Source: SIG565 sp964607025 (GTDB lineage Bacteria > Bacillota > Clostridia > Oscillospirales > Acutalibacteraceae). From it: a stretch of DNA of 63,914 nt. The stretch is from contig CAZSIL010000009.1 of the NCBI GenBank assembly GCA_964607025.1, positions 1-63,914 of the forward strand, read 5' to 3'. Below are positions 49,260 through 58,270 of the stretch, one piece after another. The first letter of the stretch is position 1, and every line of letters begins with the position of its first letter. Both the position numbers and the translations under genes were made by a program. The notes under the pieces are model-generated. The model worked only from the letters and a program-made list of their open reading frames with translations. It had not been told where the DNA came from and did no database searches.

Positions 49260-51176
49260 TTAATAATTATTTTTTTCTTCGAAAGGTTTAAACCTATATC
49301 CACTCCAAGACATACCCAAATGAGATGAAAACTCCAAGGTGTTAAGTCTTATTCCGTGGACGATAACGGAAAGAATGTTTAAAATCATATTCAGTCCGTG
49401 ACCAAACACCAATAGGATGATGGCAAGTATCATAAACATAAAATTACCAAGTAAGGGACCTGCCAACTCGTTAACGGTAGCAGAGATTGCCGCACCTGCA
49501 AGCCCTACTGCCCAAAGTCGTATATATGAAACGATGTCACTGAACAGATTAAAGATACCAAGTAAAACCGAAACAATATTGGCAAGACTTGAAAGTATAG
49601 ATTTAATTACACTCCCTTCATAGTTCGCAAATATAAAACTTAAAACAAACCCAATGGCAACAAAAGCAATAGCAATAGAACCGACGGGGATGCCGCCTAT
49701 AACCAAGCTAAAACTGAAAACTTCTCCGTTCACTACGAAACTAAGCACTAAATAGAACATACCAACAAGTTCGATTGCAGAACCAATGTCGCCGATTACT
49801 TTAAGGGATTTTCTATTCCGTATAGCACATTTAATATGAGCCACAGTTAGTTGGACAAGGGCAAAAGTAAAACACAATATTTGTAAATTTTGTGCTGTGG
49901 TAAGTCCTGCATTGCCATTTGTCCAGAACGGATACCAGATTTTATCGGCATACACGTTTGAAAGTATTGGTATGGATAAGCTTTTTAACCACTCTGGTAA
50001 CTGCTCCGGAGAGAGTCCAAACCAAGTGCATGTAAGTGTTCCCCACAAAACAGTGGATAATCCAAACAGCGCTATCAATAAAAATGTGGGTTGCACTGTT
50101 TTTTTAGATATGAGAGATTTTATAATTGGTATTGCTGCCACTGCGGTAATCAACAGTCCGTAACCGCCATCTCCGAAAATAATACCAAAGAATATAAGAA
50201 TAAACGCTAAAAACCAACCTGAAATATCGTATTCGAAATATCCCGGTACGGTGCCCAAAAAGTCGGTCAGGGGATAGATTAAGCTTACAAACCTATTGTT
50301 TTTAAGCTTTGTAGGTACGTCATCTTCTTCGCAGGGCTCTTCCGATAACAAGCCCCAGGCGTTTTCCTTTGCCGCCGCTTTTAATCGGTCAAGATTTTCG
50401 GCTTCAATATAACCTGTAAAATGCGCAACCGAAATACCGTTATCTTCCGATAAGTTTTCTTGCTCCATACCCGTAGAATAAATTTCAAACTCGATTTCCT
50501 TATTAGTGGTGTATATAGCATTTTTTATGCTATCAGTACAACCAGCGAAAGATGTGATTTTTTCATCGATGCTTGTAATTGTTTCATTCAGTTTATCGAT
50601 TTTTTGCCGTATTTCATTAGTGGAAATATCCGGTAATTTCAATTCGTAGTCGGTTAAGCGGTCGAAGGCATCGTTATTCGCAGTTTTAACGAGCAGACAT
50701 CGAACAGAGTTTTTAGTCCTTTCCAAACACAAAGACTGTATATCATCTCCTAAACTGTCATACAAGTCCTTCGGTAATTCATAAAACGATATATCGATGC
50801 CTTTTTGTGAAAGACCGATTATTTCATCGGGGTCAATTTCACCCCAACATTTAAGTCGTTCCAGTTCTGCAGTTAGTTCTGATATCTCGGCTTGATATTG
50901 CTTTTTATTTTCAGTCAGTAAAATTGTTTCTTCGGCAATAGCCAAAGCATTCAAGTCGGTTACTATATTTGTGCCTGAACCTTTTTTTGCATATTCGCTG
51001 ATGATAAAAAGTCCATTTTCAAGCAAAGACATTTGTTTTTTTAGTTCTGCCAGTCGTGTGCCGTTACCTTCGGTTATTTTGATATGAAGCAACCCTAATT
51101 TGCGCAGTTTTTTAAGAGCATCGGTCTTTTTATCGCTGAGCATTATCAGCGATACTTTTTTCATAGGCACTATCAT
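49260..51176 (-). CDS. V-type ATPase subunit I (stator membrane subunit a)
   Basis: A 638-residue two-part protein. The N-terminal ~320 residues are cytoplasmic with coiled-coil stretches (KLRKLGLLHIKITEGNG, LTENKKQYQAEISELTAEL). The C-terminal half has seven to eight membrane helices with FGDGGYGLLITA and the essential-Arg region SDIVSYIRLWAVGLAGAAIS. It forms the ion half-channels with the K ring. Its ATG overlaps the D stop (ATGA), so the two are coupled. Confidence 0.94.
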   Translation of the reverse strand: MIVPMKKVSLIMLSDKKTDALKKLRKLGLLHIKITEGNGTRLAELKKQMSLLENGLFIISEYAKKGSGTNIVTDLNALAIAEETILLTENKKQYQAEISELTAELERLKCWGEIDPDEIIGLSQKGIDISFYELPKDLYDSLGDDIQSLCLERTKNSVRCLLVKTANNDAFDRLTDYELKLPDISTNEIRQKIDKLNETITSIDEKITSFAGCTDSIKNAIYTTNKEIEFEIYSTGMEQENLSEDNGISVAHFTGYIEAENLDRLKAAAKENAWGLLSEEPCEEDDVPTKLKNNRFVSLIYPLTDFLGTVPGYFEYDISGWFLAFILIFFGIIFGDGGYGLLITAVAAIPIIKSLISKKTVQPTFLLIALFGLSTVLWGTLTCTWFGLSPEQLPEWLKSLSIPILSNVYADKIWYPFWTNGNAGLTTAQNLQILCFTFALVQLTVAHIKCAIRNRKSLKVIGDIGSAIELVGMFYLVLSFVVNGEVFSFSLVIGGIPVGSIAIAFVAIGFVLSFIFANYEGSVIKSILSSLANIVSVLLGIFNLFSDIVSYIRLWAVGLAGAAISATVNELAGPLLGNFMFMILAIILLVFGHGLNMILNILSVIVHGIRLNTLEFSSHLGMSWSGYRFKPFEEKNNY

Positions 51177-51805
51177 AACGAATCAACCTGCCTTTCGGGC
51201 TCCGTTGTGCTTCGGGCGGCTATTTTGCGTTTTGAAATTTTTGAACGGACTACGGCGCTCACCTGTTGGTCTGCCATATAAATAGATATTTTTTTAATGT
51301 TCTCTTCGGTTTCGGGGATTTTAACCTTTTCGAACAGGTTTACTCTTTGTGTTGTTGAAATTAATTCCTTCTCTAACAGTGTAACCTGTTCATCTAACAC
51401 TTCCGCTTCTAAATCAAGCTCGATTGCTTTCTCCATATGGTTTGCGGCAATGTCTATCCAAAGCGGTGTTTCATATAAATCGTAATCTCCGCGAGAAAAT
51501 GACGCCCCTTCAAATATAGGAATCGCAACACCTGCGATATTTCCTTGTCCTTTTCGTATATTACTGACGGTGATTATATCATTTGGGAAAGCGTCTTTTT
51601 CACTGAAAACAGCTATCCAATCACTAAAACCTTTTTCAAGGTCAGCCCGTTGTTGCCTTACCGCCTTTGCTCTGCTTTCAATGATGCGGATTTCAGATTG
51701 GAGTTGTTGCTTTTTAAGTGTCAGAGTAGGCAAATATCTTCGGTACATTTTGAGGGCATCCTTTTGTACCTTTAACTCGTTTTTAGTTAATTTGATTTTT
51801 GCCAA
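51173..51805 (-). CDS. V-type ATPase subunit D (central rotor shaft)
   Basis: A 210-residue, strongly helical protein with the D-subunit start KIKLTKNELKVQKDALKMYRRYLP and a long C-terminal coiled coil (EVLDEQVTLLEKELISTTQRVNLFEKVKIP), which forms the rotating shaft inside the A3B3 head. It lies 3 bp after B. No separate F subunit gene is seen. Confidence 0.93.
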   Translation of the reverse strand: MAKIKLTKNELKVQKDALKMYRRYLPTLTLKKQQLQSEIRIIESRAKAVRQQRADLEKGFSDWIAVFSEKDAFPNDIITVSNIRKGQGNIAGVAIPIFEGASFSRGDYDLYETPLWIDIAANHMEKAIELDLEAEVLDEQVTLLEKELISTTQRVNLFEKVKIPETEENIKKISIYMADQQVSAVVRSKISKRKIAARSTTEPERQVDSL

Positions 51806-51808
51806 AAC

Positions 51809-53107
51809 TCAAACCTCCTTAGGCCAGAATTCATCAGTAAGGTCTGATTTAATACTGGTTTCTTGCTTCTCGAAACAGTCGGCTAAAATCTCCCAACCTA
51901 AATCAAGAGCTTCTTCAAGAGATAAATTAACCGATAAATCCATAAGCTTGTTTTCGAAAAGAACTCCGTATTTAAGCAACTTTTCGTCCCAACGGTTCAT
52001 TGCAAAGCCCATATTTTTCTTTTCAAGAGTTTCTTTATAAGAAGAATACAAACGAATCATAGCGTCCATAAGTGCGCGGTGGTCTTTACGCGTTTTGCCG
52101 TTGACGTTTTGTTTAAGACGGGAGAGTGAACCGAAGGGTTCAATACGTCCGCCCTTTAAATAATACTGACCTTCGGTAATATAGCCCGTATTATCGGGAA
52201 CGGGGTGGGTTACGTCATCGCCCGGCATTGTGGTAACCGCGAGAACCGTAACGGAACCCGAATCGGCAAAGTCAACTGCCTTTTCGTAACGGGCGGCGAG
52301 TTGTGAATAAAGGTCACCGGGATATCCGCGGTTTGAGGGAACCTGCTCCTGAGTTATGGCGATTTCCTTCATAGCATCGGCAAAGTTGGTCATATCGGTA
52401 AGCAATACCAACACGTCCTTGTTCTGCAGAGCAAATTGCTCAGCAACTGCCAAAGCCATATCGGGAATCATCATACACTCAACCGTCGGGTCGGACGCGG
52501 TATGGATAAACATAACAGTTTTACTGAGTGCGCCGCCTTTTGAGAGTTCATCTTTAAAAAACAAGAAATCATCATATTTAAGTCCCATGCCGCCGAGCAC
52601 TATAACGTCGGCTTCGGCTTGCAAAGCAATTCGCGCGAGAAGTTGATTGTATGGCTCACCCGAAATTGAGAAAATAGGGAGTTTTTGTGAAACAACCAAG
52701 GTATTGAACATATCTATCATAGGTATGTTGGTTCTCATCATACGATTAGCAAGAATACGCTTGGTGGGATTAACGGAAGGTCCGCCGATATTCTTCATAT
52801 TATCGGTGAGAGCGGGGCCTCTATCTCTCGGCTCACCTGAGCCGTTGAATATACGTCCTAAAAGGTCTTCACTGAAAGAAACACGCATTTCGTGACCTAA
52901 GAAACGAACTTCGTCGCCCGTTGAAACACCCTGACCGCCTGCGAATACTTGAAGCGATACTATATCGCCTTCAATTTTATTTACTTCGGCAAGTGATTTC
53001 CCAAAACGAGTATTAATTTGTGCAAGTTCGCTGTTTCGTACACCCGTAGCCCTTACGGTAATAACGTTTCCGGTGATAGATTCAATCCGATTAAATACTT
53101 TGTTCAT
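51809..53107 (-). CDS. V-type ATPase subunit B (non-catalytic head subunit)
   Basis: A 432-residue RecA-fold subunit. It has the typical B region FSISGEPYNQLLARIA in place of a normal P-loop, the block LGRIFNGSGEPRDRGP, and LTDMTNFADAMKEIAITQEQVPSNRGYPG. It alternates with A in the hexameric head and shapes its nucleotide sites. It starts 2 bp after A. Confidence 0.96.
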   Translation of the reverse strand: MNKVFNRIESITGNVITVRATGVRNSELAQINTRFGKSLAEVNKIEGDIVSLQVFAGGQGVSTGDEVRFLGHEMRVSFSEDLLGRIFNGSGEPRDRGPALTDNMKNIGGPSVNPTKRILANRMMRTNIPMIDMFNTLVVSQKLPIFSISGEPYNQLLARIALQAEADVIVLGGMGLKYDDFLFFKDELSKGGALSKTVMFIHTASDPTVECMMIPDMALAVAEQFALQNKDVLVLLTDMTNFADAMKEIAITQEQVPSNRGYPGDLYSQLAARYEKAVDFADSGSVTVLAVTTMPGDDVTHPVPDNTGYITEGQYYLKGGRIEPFGSLSRLKQNVNGKTRKDHRALMDAMIRLYSSYKETLEKKNMGFAMNRWDEKLLKYGVLFENKLMDLSVNLSLEEALDLGWEILADCFEKQETSIKSDLTDEFWPKEV

Positions 53108-53109
53108 TT

Positions 53110-54879
53110 TTACTCACCACCATTTAATAAAGTTTGTGCTTCAAGACCTATTTTACCTGCGGCCTCGTTATAGAGCGTGTCGATTTCGCTCTCTGCCTTT
53201 TTAAAATCGTTACTTTCGAACTCAGTATAGTTCCAGTCGATAAATTTTTGGCGCATACGGTTAAAGAAGTTACGCGCTTCGTCTTTATCGGTTATGGGGT
53301 ATTCGCTTCCTAAAACAAATATAAGTTTATCGGTAACGTAACGTTGGCGAGCCGTCGTGCAATTTGCTTCAATCGGGTCAAACGAGTTTTGCTGAAGATA
53401 AACTGCATCAAGCATTTCTTCTTTCAAATAAATCATATAGTCGGATATGCTGATTCCGTCTTCGCCGACAACCTTCATCATCGAGCCGATTTCATCGCCG
53501 CGATGAAGAATATTTTTGCAAAATTCCGATTTTTTGGTATCTATAACGGGCTTGTATTTAGACCAGGAAATAAGCGGGTCAATCGCAGGATATTTTCTTG
53601 CATCTGAACGCTCACGAGAAAGTCCGTGGAAAGCGCCAACGACCTTAAGAGTTGCCTGTGTTACCGGCTCTTCAAAGTTACCGCCCGCGGGGGAAACGGT
53701 ACCACCGATTGTAACCGAACCTGTGCTGCCGTCTGGCAGACGTACGTATCCTGCGCGTTCATAGAAAGCGGCGATATACGATTCAAGGTAAGCAGGGAAT
53801 GCTTCTTCGCCCGGTATTTCTTCAAGTCGTCCCGACATTTCTCTGAGCGCCTGCGCCCAACGTGACGTTGAGTCGGCTAACATTAGGACGTTAAGTCCCA
53901 TCTGGCGATAGTATTCAGCCAATGTTACCGATGTGTAAACCGATGCTTCACGCGATGCCACAGGCATCGACGAGGTATTACAAATAATAATGGTACGTTC
54001 CATAAGTGAACGGCCGGTTTTAGGGTCGATAAGTTCAGGGAACTCGGTAAGTGTTTCAACAACTTCACCTGCGCGCTCTCCACAAGCTGCGATGATTACT
54101 ATATCAACGTCGGCATATTTTGACGTTGTGTGTTGTAAAACTGTCTTACCCGCGCCAAAGGGCCCCGGTGTACAGTAAGTTCCGCCCTTAGCAACAGGGA
54201 AGAAGGAGTCCATAAGGCGCACCTTTGTTTCCATCGTCTCTATAGGTGCTAATCTTTCGCTATAGCATTTGATTGCGCGTTTAACAGGCCACTTAAACGA
54301 CATTGAGACAGGAATTTCGCGGCCGCGTTCATCGGTTATAACCGCAACTGTTTCACTTATTGTATATTCGCCTTTTTCTGCTATGGATTTTACTGTATAA
54401 TTTCCAAGCAGATAAAAAGGAATAAAAATCTTGTGGGTAAAAGCACCTTCGGGAACGGTGCCGATATATTCGCCTGCACGAAGCGTGTCGCCAATTTTAG
54501 CTGTAGGGGTGAATTCCCATTTTTTATCAGCGTCAAGCCCATCAGCATAAATGCCACGCTCTAAAAACCAACCTGCCTGTTTTGCTAACAAGGGCAGTGG
54601 GTTCTGAAGTCCGTCATATATTTGTCCGAGCAAACCGGGTCCCAATTGCGCAGACAACATCTCGCCTGTAAACTCAACTTCGTCGCCGTATTTAATGCCA
54701 CCTGTCATTTCATAAACCTGAATTTGGGCGATATTGTCGCGTATACGGATAACTTCACTTTTTAAAGAAGTGCCACAGGTGTTAACAAAACATATTTCGT
54801 TCATCGAAACGTTGCCTTCAAACTCAACCGAAACTAAGTTGCCGTTTATGCTTATAACCTTGCCTTTATTGTTGGTCAT
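53110..54879 (-). CDS. V-type ATPase subunit A (catalytic)
   Basis: A 589-residue catalytic subunit. Walker A GPFGAGKT lies at about residues 239-246; GERAGEVVETL, LMLADSTSRWAQALREMSGRLEEIPGEEAFP and the non-homologous region around residues 115-185 typical of V-type A are present. It hydrolyses or makes ATP coupled to ion flow. It overlaps the DUF2764 gene by 4 bp (ATGA). Confidence 0.97.
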   Translation of the reverse strand: MTNNKGKVISINGNLVSVEFEGNVSMNEICFVNTCGTSLKSEVIRIRDNIAQIQVYEMTGGIKYGDEVEFTGEMLSAQLGPGLLGQIYDGLQNPLPLLAKQAGWFLERGIYADGLDADKKWEFTPTAKIGDTLRAGEYIGTVPEGAFTHKIFIPFYLLGNYTVKSIAEKGEYTISETVAVITDERGREIPVSMSFKWPVKRAIKCYSERLAPIETMETKVRLMDSFFPVAKGGTYCTPGPFGAGKTVLQHTTSKYADVDIVIIAACGERAGEVVETLTEFPELIDPKTGRSLMERTIIICNTSSMPVASREASVYTSVTLAEYYRQMGLNVLMLADSTSRWAQALREMSGRLEEIPGEEAFPAYLESYIAAFYERAGYVRLPDGSTGSVTIGGTVSPAGGNFEEPVTQATLKVVGAFHGLSRERSDARKYPAIDPLISWSKYKPVIDTKKSEFCKNILHRGDEIGSMMKVVGEDGISISDYMIYLKEEMLDAVYLQQNSFDPIEANCTTARQRYVTDKLIFVLGSEYPITDKDEARNFFNRMRQKFIDWNYTEFESNDFKKAESEIDTLYNEAAGKIGLEAQTLLNGGE

Positions 54880-55433
54880 TTTACATCCTCCAACCTATCT
54901 CCATCTATAATAGATTTGTAAATATTTTTATATGCGGTACTGCCTATATCTGTATCAAAACGTCTAATTCTGTGCAATAGCTTTAATTTAAGTCCGTAAT
55001 AAAATACCGCTTCTTCCGAAAAATTATCCATAGGTCTTAACGTTTCCAAAAAGTCCAAGCGAAAAGAATTCAAAAGCTTTTCGGCTTCAAGGGGACTTTC
55101 GTTTTCCATTACTGCCTTTACAAAATTTGAAAGTTCGGTGGGTAAATATTCGTTATCCAAATCAAACTTTTTTTTCATTTTTTCGGCGCGCGATTTTGCT
55201 AAAGCAATGCGTAGTTTTCGCTCACCTTCGTACCATTTTTCCAAAACAGCGGAATACGATTTTTCAGGCATCCTTGGTGGCGTTAGGGTTAAATTAGCGA
55301 TTTCATTTTTCGCTTTTTTGCCTAAGTACTGATAGCAAAGTTCTAAAAATCGGTCTTCAGTAATTGGAAGCGCCGAGTTATCACCGATACCGTCGAGAGA
55401 CGGCAACTGTGACAAAAAATAATATTCACCCAT
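54876..55433 (-). CDS. DUF2764 protein of the V-ATPase operon
   Basis: A 185-residue helical protein that starts MGEYYFLSQLPSLDGIGD, matching the DUF2764 family, which occurs between E and A genes in V-ATPase operons of spirochaetes, chlamydiae and Bacteroidetes. No canonical C/d subunit (the link between rotor ring and shaft) is encoded here, so this protein may fill that place. That is inference from position only. Confidence 0.8.
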   Translation of the reverse strand: MGEYYFLSQLPSLDGIGDNSALPITEDRFLELCYQYLGKKAKNEIANLTLTPPRMPEKSYSAVLEKWYEGERKLRIALAKSRAEKMKKKFDLDNEYLPTELSNFVKAVMENESPLEAEKLLNSFRLDFLETLRPMDNFSEEAVFYYGLKLKLLHRIRRFDTDIGSTAYKNIYKSIIDGDRLEDVK

Positions 55434-55435
55434 AG

Positions 55436-56044
55436 TTATTCTGCCTCTTTCAAAAGTGCCGTCACTCTTGGGCTTAAATAATTTGACAGCATATCTACAA
55501 CTGCTTCAGTAGAGTAGTCATAATAAGCGTCGCAGTCGTTCACACCTATGCGGAAACCACCGTCAAAATTATCGCTTGGTTTAAGGGTGATACCCTTCGA
55601 AATATTATCTTTAAGCGCAGCAAGAAGTGTTTGTTCCAATTGCTGTGCATCTTTGCTATTTAAGATGATAGATATATCATCCGCTTCGGGTTTTTCCGCC
55701 CAAGCGGACACAGCGTTTGTGATAATTTTGGCAAGAGCATCAGAAGAATAAACCGCCGCAACATTTTCAGATAAAACAGCTTTGAGCTGCCTTGCAACAC
55801 TATCTCTGAAAGAAATAAGCAGATTTCTTCCTGCCTGTCGTATAGCATCTTCGCTTGATTTCACAGTTTTTTGATTTTCGTTTTTTGCATCAAGCAACAT
55901 TTTTTCAGCGGTTGCCTTAGCGTCAGCAATGATTTTATCAGCTTCGCTTTTTGCTGCTTTAATTATAGCATCTGCCTGTGTTTGCGCCGTCTCCACGCCG
56001 TCTTTTTTGATTTGGTCAATAAGTTCTTGCAATTGTATTTCCAT
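55436..56044 (-). CDS. V-type ATPase subunit E (peripheral stalk)
   Basis: A 202-residue protein with an N-terminal Ala/Lys/Glu-rich coiled coil (residues about 10-75, ADAIIKAAKSEADKIIADAKA) and a globular C-terminal domain, the layout of the E stalk subunit that ties the head to subunit I. First gene of the operon, with a GAAAAAGGAGAAAG leader. No separate G/H stalk gene is seen next to it. Confidence 0.88.
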   Translation of the reverse strand: MEIQLQELIDQIKKDGVETAQTQADAIIKAAKSEADKIIADAKATAEKMLLDAKNENQKTVKSSEDAIRQAGRNLLISFRDSVARQLKAVLSENVAAVYSSDALAKIITNAVSAWAEKPEADDISIILNSKDAQQLEQTLLAALKDNISKGITLKPSDNFDGGFRIGVNDCDAYYDYSTEAVVDMLSNYLSPRVTALLKEAE

Positions 56045-56106
56045 ATGGCTTTCTCCTTTTTCGAATTCTCTTTAGTGCCAAATTTTAGAAAATGTATTAC
56101 TTATTT

Positions 56107-56134
56107 AGTATAACACAAAAAATTGAAATATCAA
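56107..56134 (-). promoter_or_regulatory. Promoter of the V-ATPase operon
   Basis: On the minus strand TTGATA and TATACT have a 16-bp spacer, about 60 bp before the E gene. Confidence 0.6.
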
Positions 56135-56458
56135 TGAGTTTTAATACGTGTTCAATATAAATTTACAAATTTTTGTTCGCTTGAAATTTTAGGTGAAATT
56201 AAAAAATCCAAGTAGAAAAACCTAGAGTATTTCTCGAGTGTCCGCAAACAAATTGGGACGCGAGGTGAAAATTATAAAAAAGAAGTGCCTCAACTACGCG
56301 AATTGCGTGTTGGGGCACTTGACTGTCTTGAGTAGTATTATAGTAATCAAGTGAAAACCGCTTAAGATTTACCAATCGTAACGGTATGATAACTTACCTC
56401 TGCTGTAAATGAAGGTGGGTAAAAATTACACGCATTAACCAAAGAAAAAGCGCATAAG
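56135..56458. other. Intergenic stretch between V-ATPase and lipid operons
   Basis: About 320 bp with no credible open reading frame. It contains the minus-strand terminator at 56283-56320 and otherwise AT-rich sequence. No tRNA, riboswitch or repeat unit was recognised; a small RNA cannot be excluded by eye. Confidence 0.6.
56283..56320 (-). terminator. Terminator for the lipid/GNAT operon
   Basis: The arms AAGTGCCTCAACTACGC and GCGTGTTGGGGCACTT pair with one bulge and a G-T pair around GAATT. On the minus strand a CTTTTTTAT run follows; the plus strand lacks one. Confidence 0.8.
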
Positions 56459-57583
56459 TTAGATATCCTTTATGTAACAGCGACGTCTACGGTGTTGTCG
56501 TTTTTCAAAGTGCCGCCACATACTGTGGATGGCGGTATTTGTTTCAAGCATCGGACCCGTTTCGCAATATTTTACACCGTTTTCTATAATTTTGGGTGCT
56601 AAGGTATTAATGAGTATTGCCGGAAGTCCGAGTGATTGGTATTCGGGTTTAACAGCCACAAAGAACATTTCGAGAGTGTCATTTTTGCCGCCCAGTGCTC
56701 GAAGTAAGCGGACCACACCAAAAGGCAACATCTTACCGTCTGATTTTTTCAGTGCCTTGGCGATAGACGGAACGAGCACACCAAAGCCGATAATATTACC
56801 ATCTTTATCTTTAATTGAGCAAACGTAGTCGAGATTTACCACAGGCACGTATCCGTCAATAGCGTGCTTAATTACTTCGGGAGTCAGTGGCACGGTGCCG
56901 TATAGTTTTGAAAAAGCAACGTCTATTATTTTGAAAGCTTCCAAGGCATCGTTATACAGCACCTTGCGGTTGTTATATGTTACCACCGAATAGCCGTTTT
57001 TCTCGCATATACGGTTGCTGATTTTCTCAAAACGCGGGTCTAGTTTTTCAGGGACGTTGATACGGTATTCAAACCAGTCGATATCCTTCCTAAGTCCCAA
57101 GCGTTCCATATGGTCGATATAATAAGGATGGTTATAAAAGGTTATAGAAAGGTTAAATTCCTCAAATCCTTCTATCAGCATTCCCTCGTGATCCATATCG
57201 GTAAAGCCGATGGGTCCCATAATTTCGGTAAGTCCGTTTTCTTTGCCCCAAGACACAACCTTATCAAATAATGCTTTTGACACTTGGTAGTCATCAATAA
57301 AATCAAAACGGGTAAAGCGAATAGCGTTTTTATCCCATTTTTTATTGTAGGCATGGTTGATCAGTCCCGCAATTCTGCCGACTGTTTTTTTATCCTTATA
57401 TGCTAAAAATAGTTTTGTTTCGCAAAAAGCGTAGGCAGGGTTTTTGTCGGGTGTAAATGTTTCCATCTCATCGTTTGCCAAAAAAGGAACGTAATATTCA
57501 TTGTCCTTGTAAAGTGAATTCGGAAACTCAATCCATTTCTTTAAATCCTTTTTTGATATAACTTCTTTGATTATAATACTCAT
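56459..57583 (-). CDS. GNAT-like N-acetyltransferase family protein (paralogue of 28662-29822)
   Basis: About 374 residues. It shares with the other copy WIEFPNSLYKDNEYYVPFL, LFLAYKDKKTVGRIAGLINH, GPIGFTDMDHEGMLIEGFEE, the GNAT-like VAVKPEYQSLGLPAILINT and the end ETGPMLETN..RRRCYIKDI. Substrate unknown. The ATG at 57583 has AGAGGG nine bases upstream; an ATG three codons earlier is too close to it. It is last in an operon of membrane-lipid-type enzymes. Confidence 0.75.
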   Translation of the reverse strand: MSIIIKEVISKKDLKKWIEFPNSLYKDNEYYVPFLANDEMETFTPDKNPAYAFCETKLFLAYKDKKTVGRIAGLINHAYNKKWDKNAIRFTRFDFIDDYQVSKALFDKVVSWGKENGLTEIMGPIGFTDMDHEGMLIEGFEEFNLSITFYNHPYYIDHMERLGLRKDIDWFEYRINVPEKLDPRFEKISNRICEKNGYSVVTYNNRKVLYNDALEAFKIIDVAFSKLYGTVPLTPEVIKHAIDGYVPVVNLDYVCSIKDKDGNIIGFGVLVPSIAKALKKSDGKMLPFGVVRLLRALGGKNDTLEMFFVAVKPEYQSLGLPAILINTLAPKIIENGVKYCETGPMLETNTAIHSMWRHFEKRQHRRRRCYIKDI

Positions 57584-57604
57584 AAGCCCCATCCCTCTAA
57601 AATT

Positions 57605-58270
57605 CTATGCTTTTTTCTTGTAGAATACCTTGAACACCAATATCTCAGCGAGCAGACACACAGGCAAAGCCGCAAAGAAGTCCACCGCTGAATGCTGCTT
57701 GATAAACATTGTGGAAAGGCAAATTAAAATAACGGTAATTACAACAAATGCTTTCCAAATCCAAGACACATCCTTTGCTTTGAGCCACACACTTGCAATC
57801 CCGATGGAATAAGCGCAATGCAGCGACGGACAAACACCGGTATTGGTATCAAAAGCGTATAGAATACCGATACAATCGGTCAGGAAATTATCTCTTGGAA
57901 ACTCGGCAGGTCGCAGGTTCTGACAGTTCGGATAAAGAATATATACGACCATTGCACAAACCTGTGTGATAATAATAAAGGTTTGCAGCTTCTTAAAGCT
58001 ATCTATGTCATATAGTGCAAAGTAGCCAAGCGAGATAACGATCAACGCATACCAAAATACGTATGGTAGCAAAAACCACTCGCAAAACGGAATGATATCG
58101 TCAAGCCCTGAGTGGATAACGTGGCATTTTTCTACGGGTATTAGATTTTCAGTGAGAAAATATAAAATAAAATATCCTACCCAACCGAGAAGCAGTTTTA
58201 AATGAGAAAACTGCGGAGTATTAAGCTTTGAAAAACGGAACTGGCGGTAATTGACTACAGGTTTTCTCAT
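57605..58270 (-). CDS. PAP2-family membrane phosphatase/phosphotransferase
   Basis: A 221-residue membrane protein with about six helices. The PAP2 catalytic elements are visible as PSLHCAYS (His proton donor) and KQHSAVDFFAALPVC (nucleophile-region His and Asp), preceded by NCQNLRPAEFP. Such enzymes dephosphorylate lipid phosphates or move phospho-alcohol head groups. It overlaps the acyltransferase-like gene by 4 bp, supporting a joint role in lipid synthesis. Confidence 0.87.
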   Translation of the reverse strand: MRKPVVNYRQFRFSKLNTPQFSHLKLLLGWVGYFILYFLTENLIPVEKCHVIHSGLDDIIPFCEWFLLPYVFWYALIVISLGYFALYDIDSFKKLQTFIIITQVCAMVVYILYPNCQNLRPAEFPRDNFLTDCIGILYAFDTNTGVCPSLHCAYSIGIASVWLKAKDVSWIWKAFVVITVILICLSTMFIKQHSAVDFFAALPVCLLAEILVFKVFYKKKA

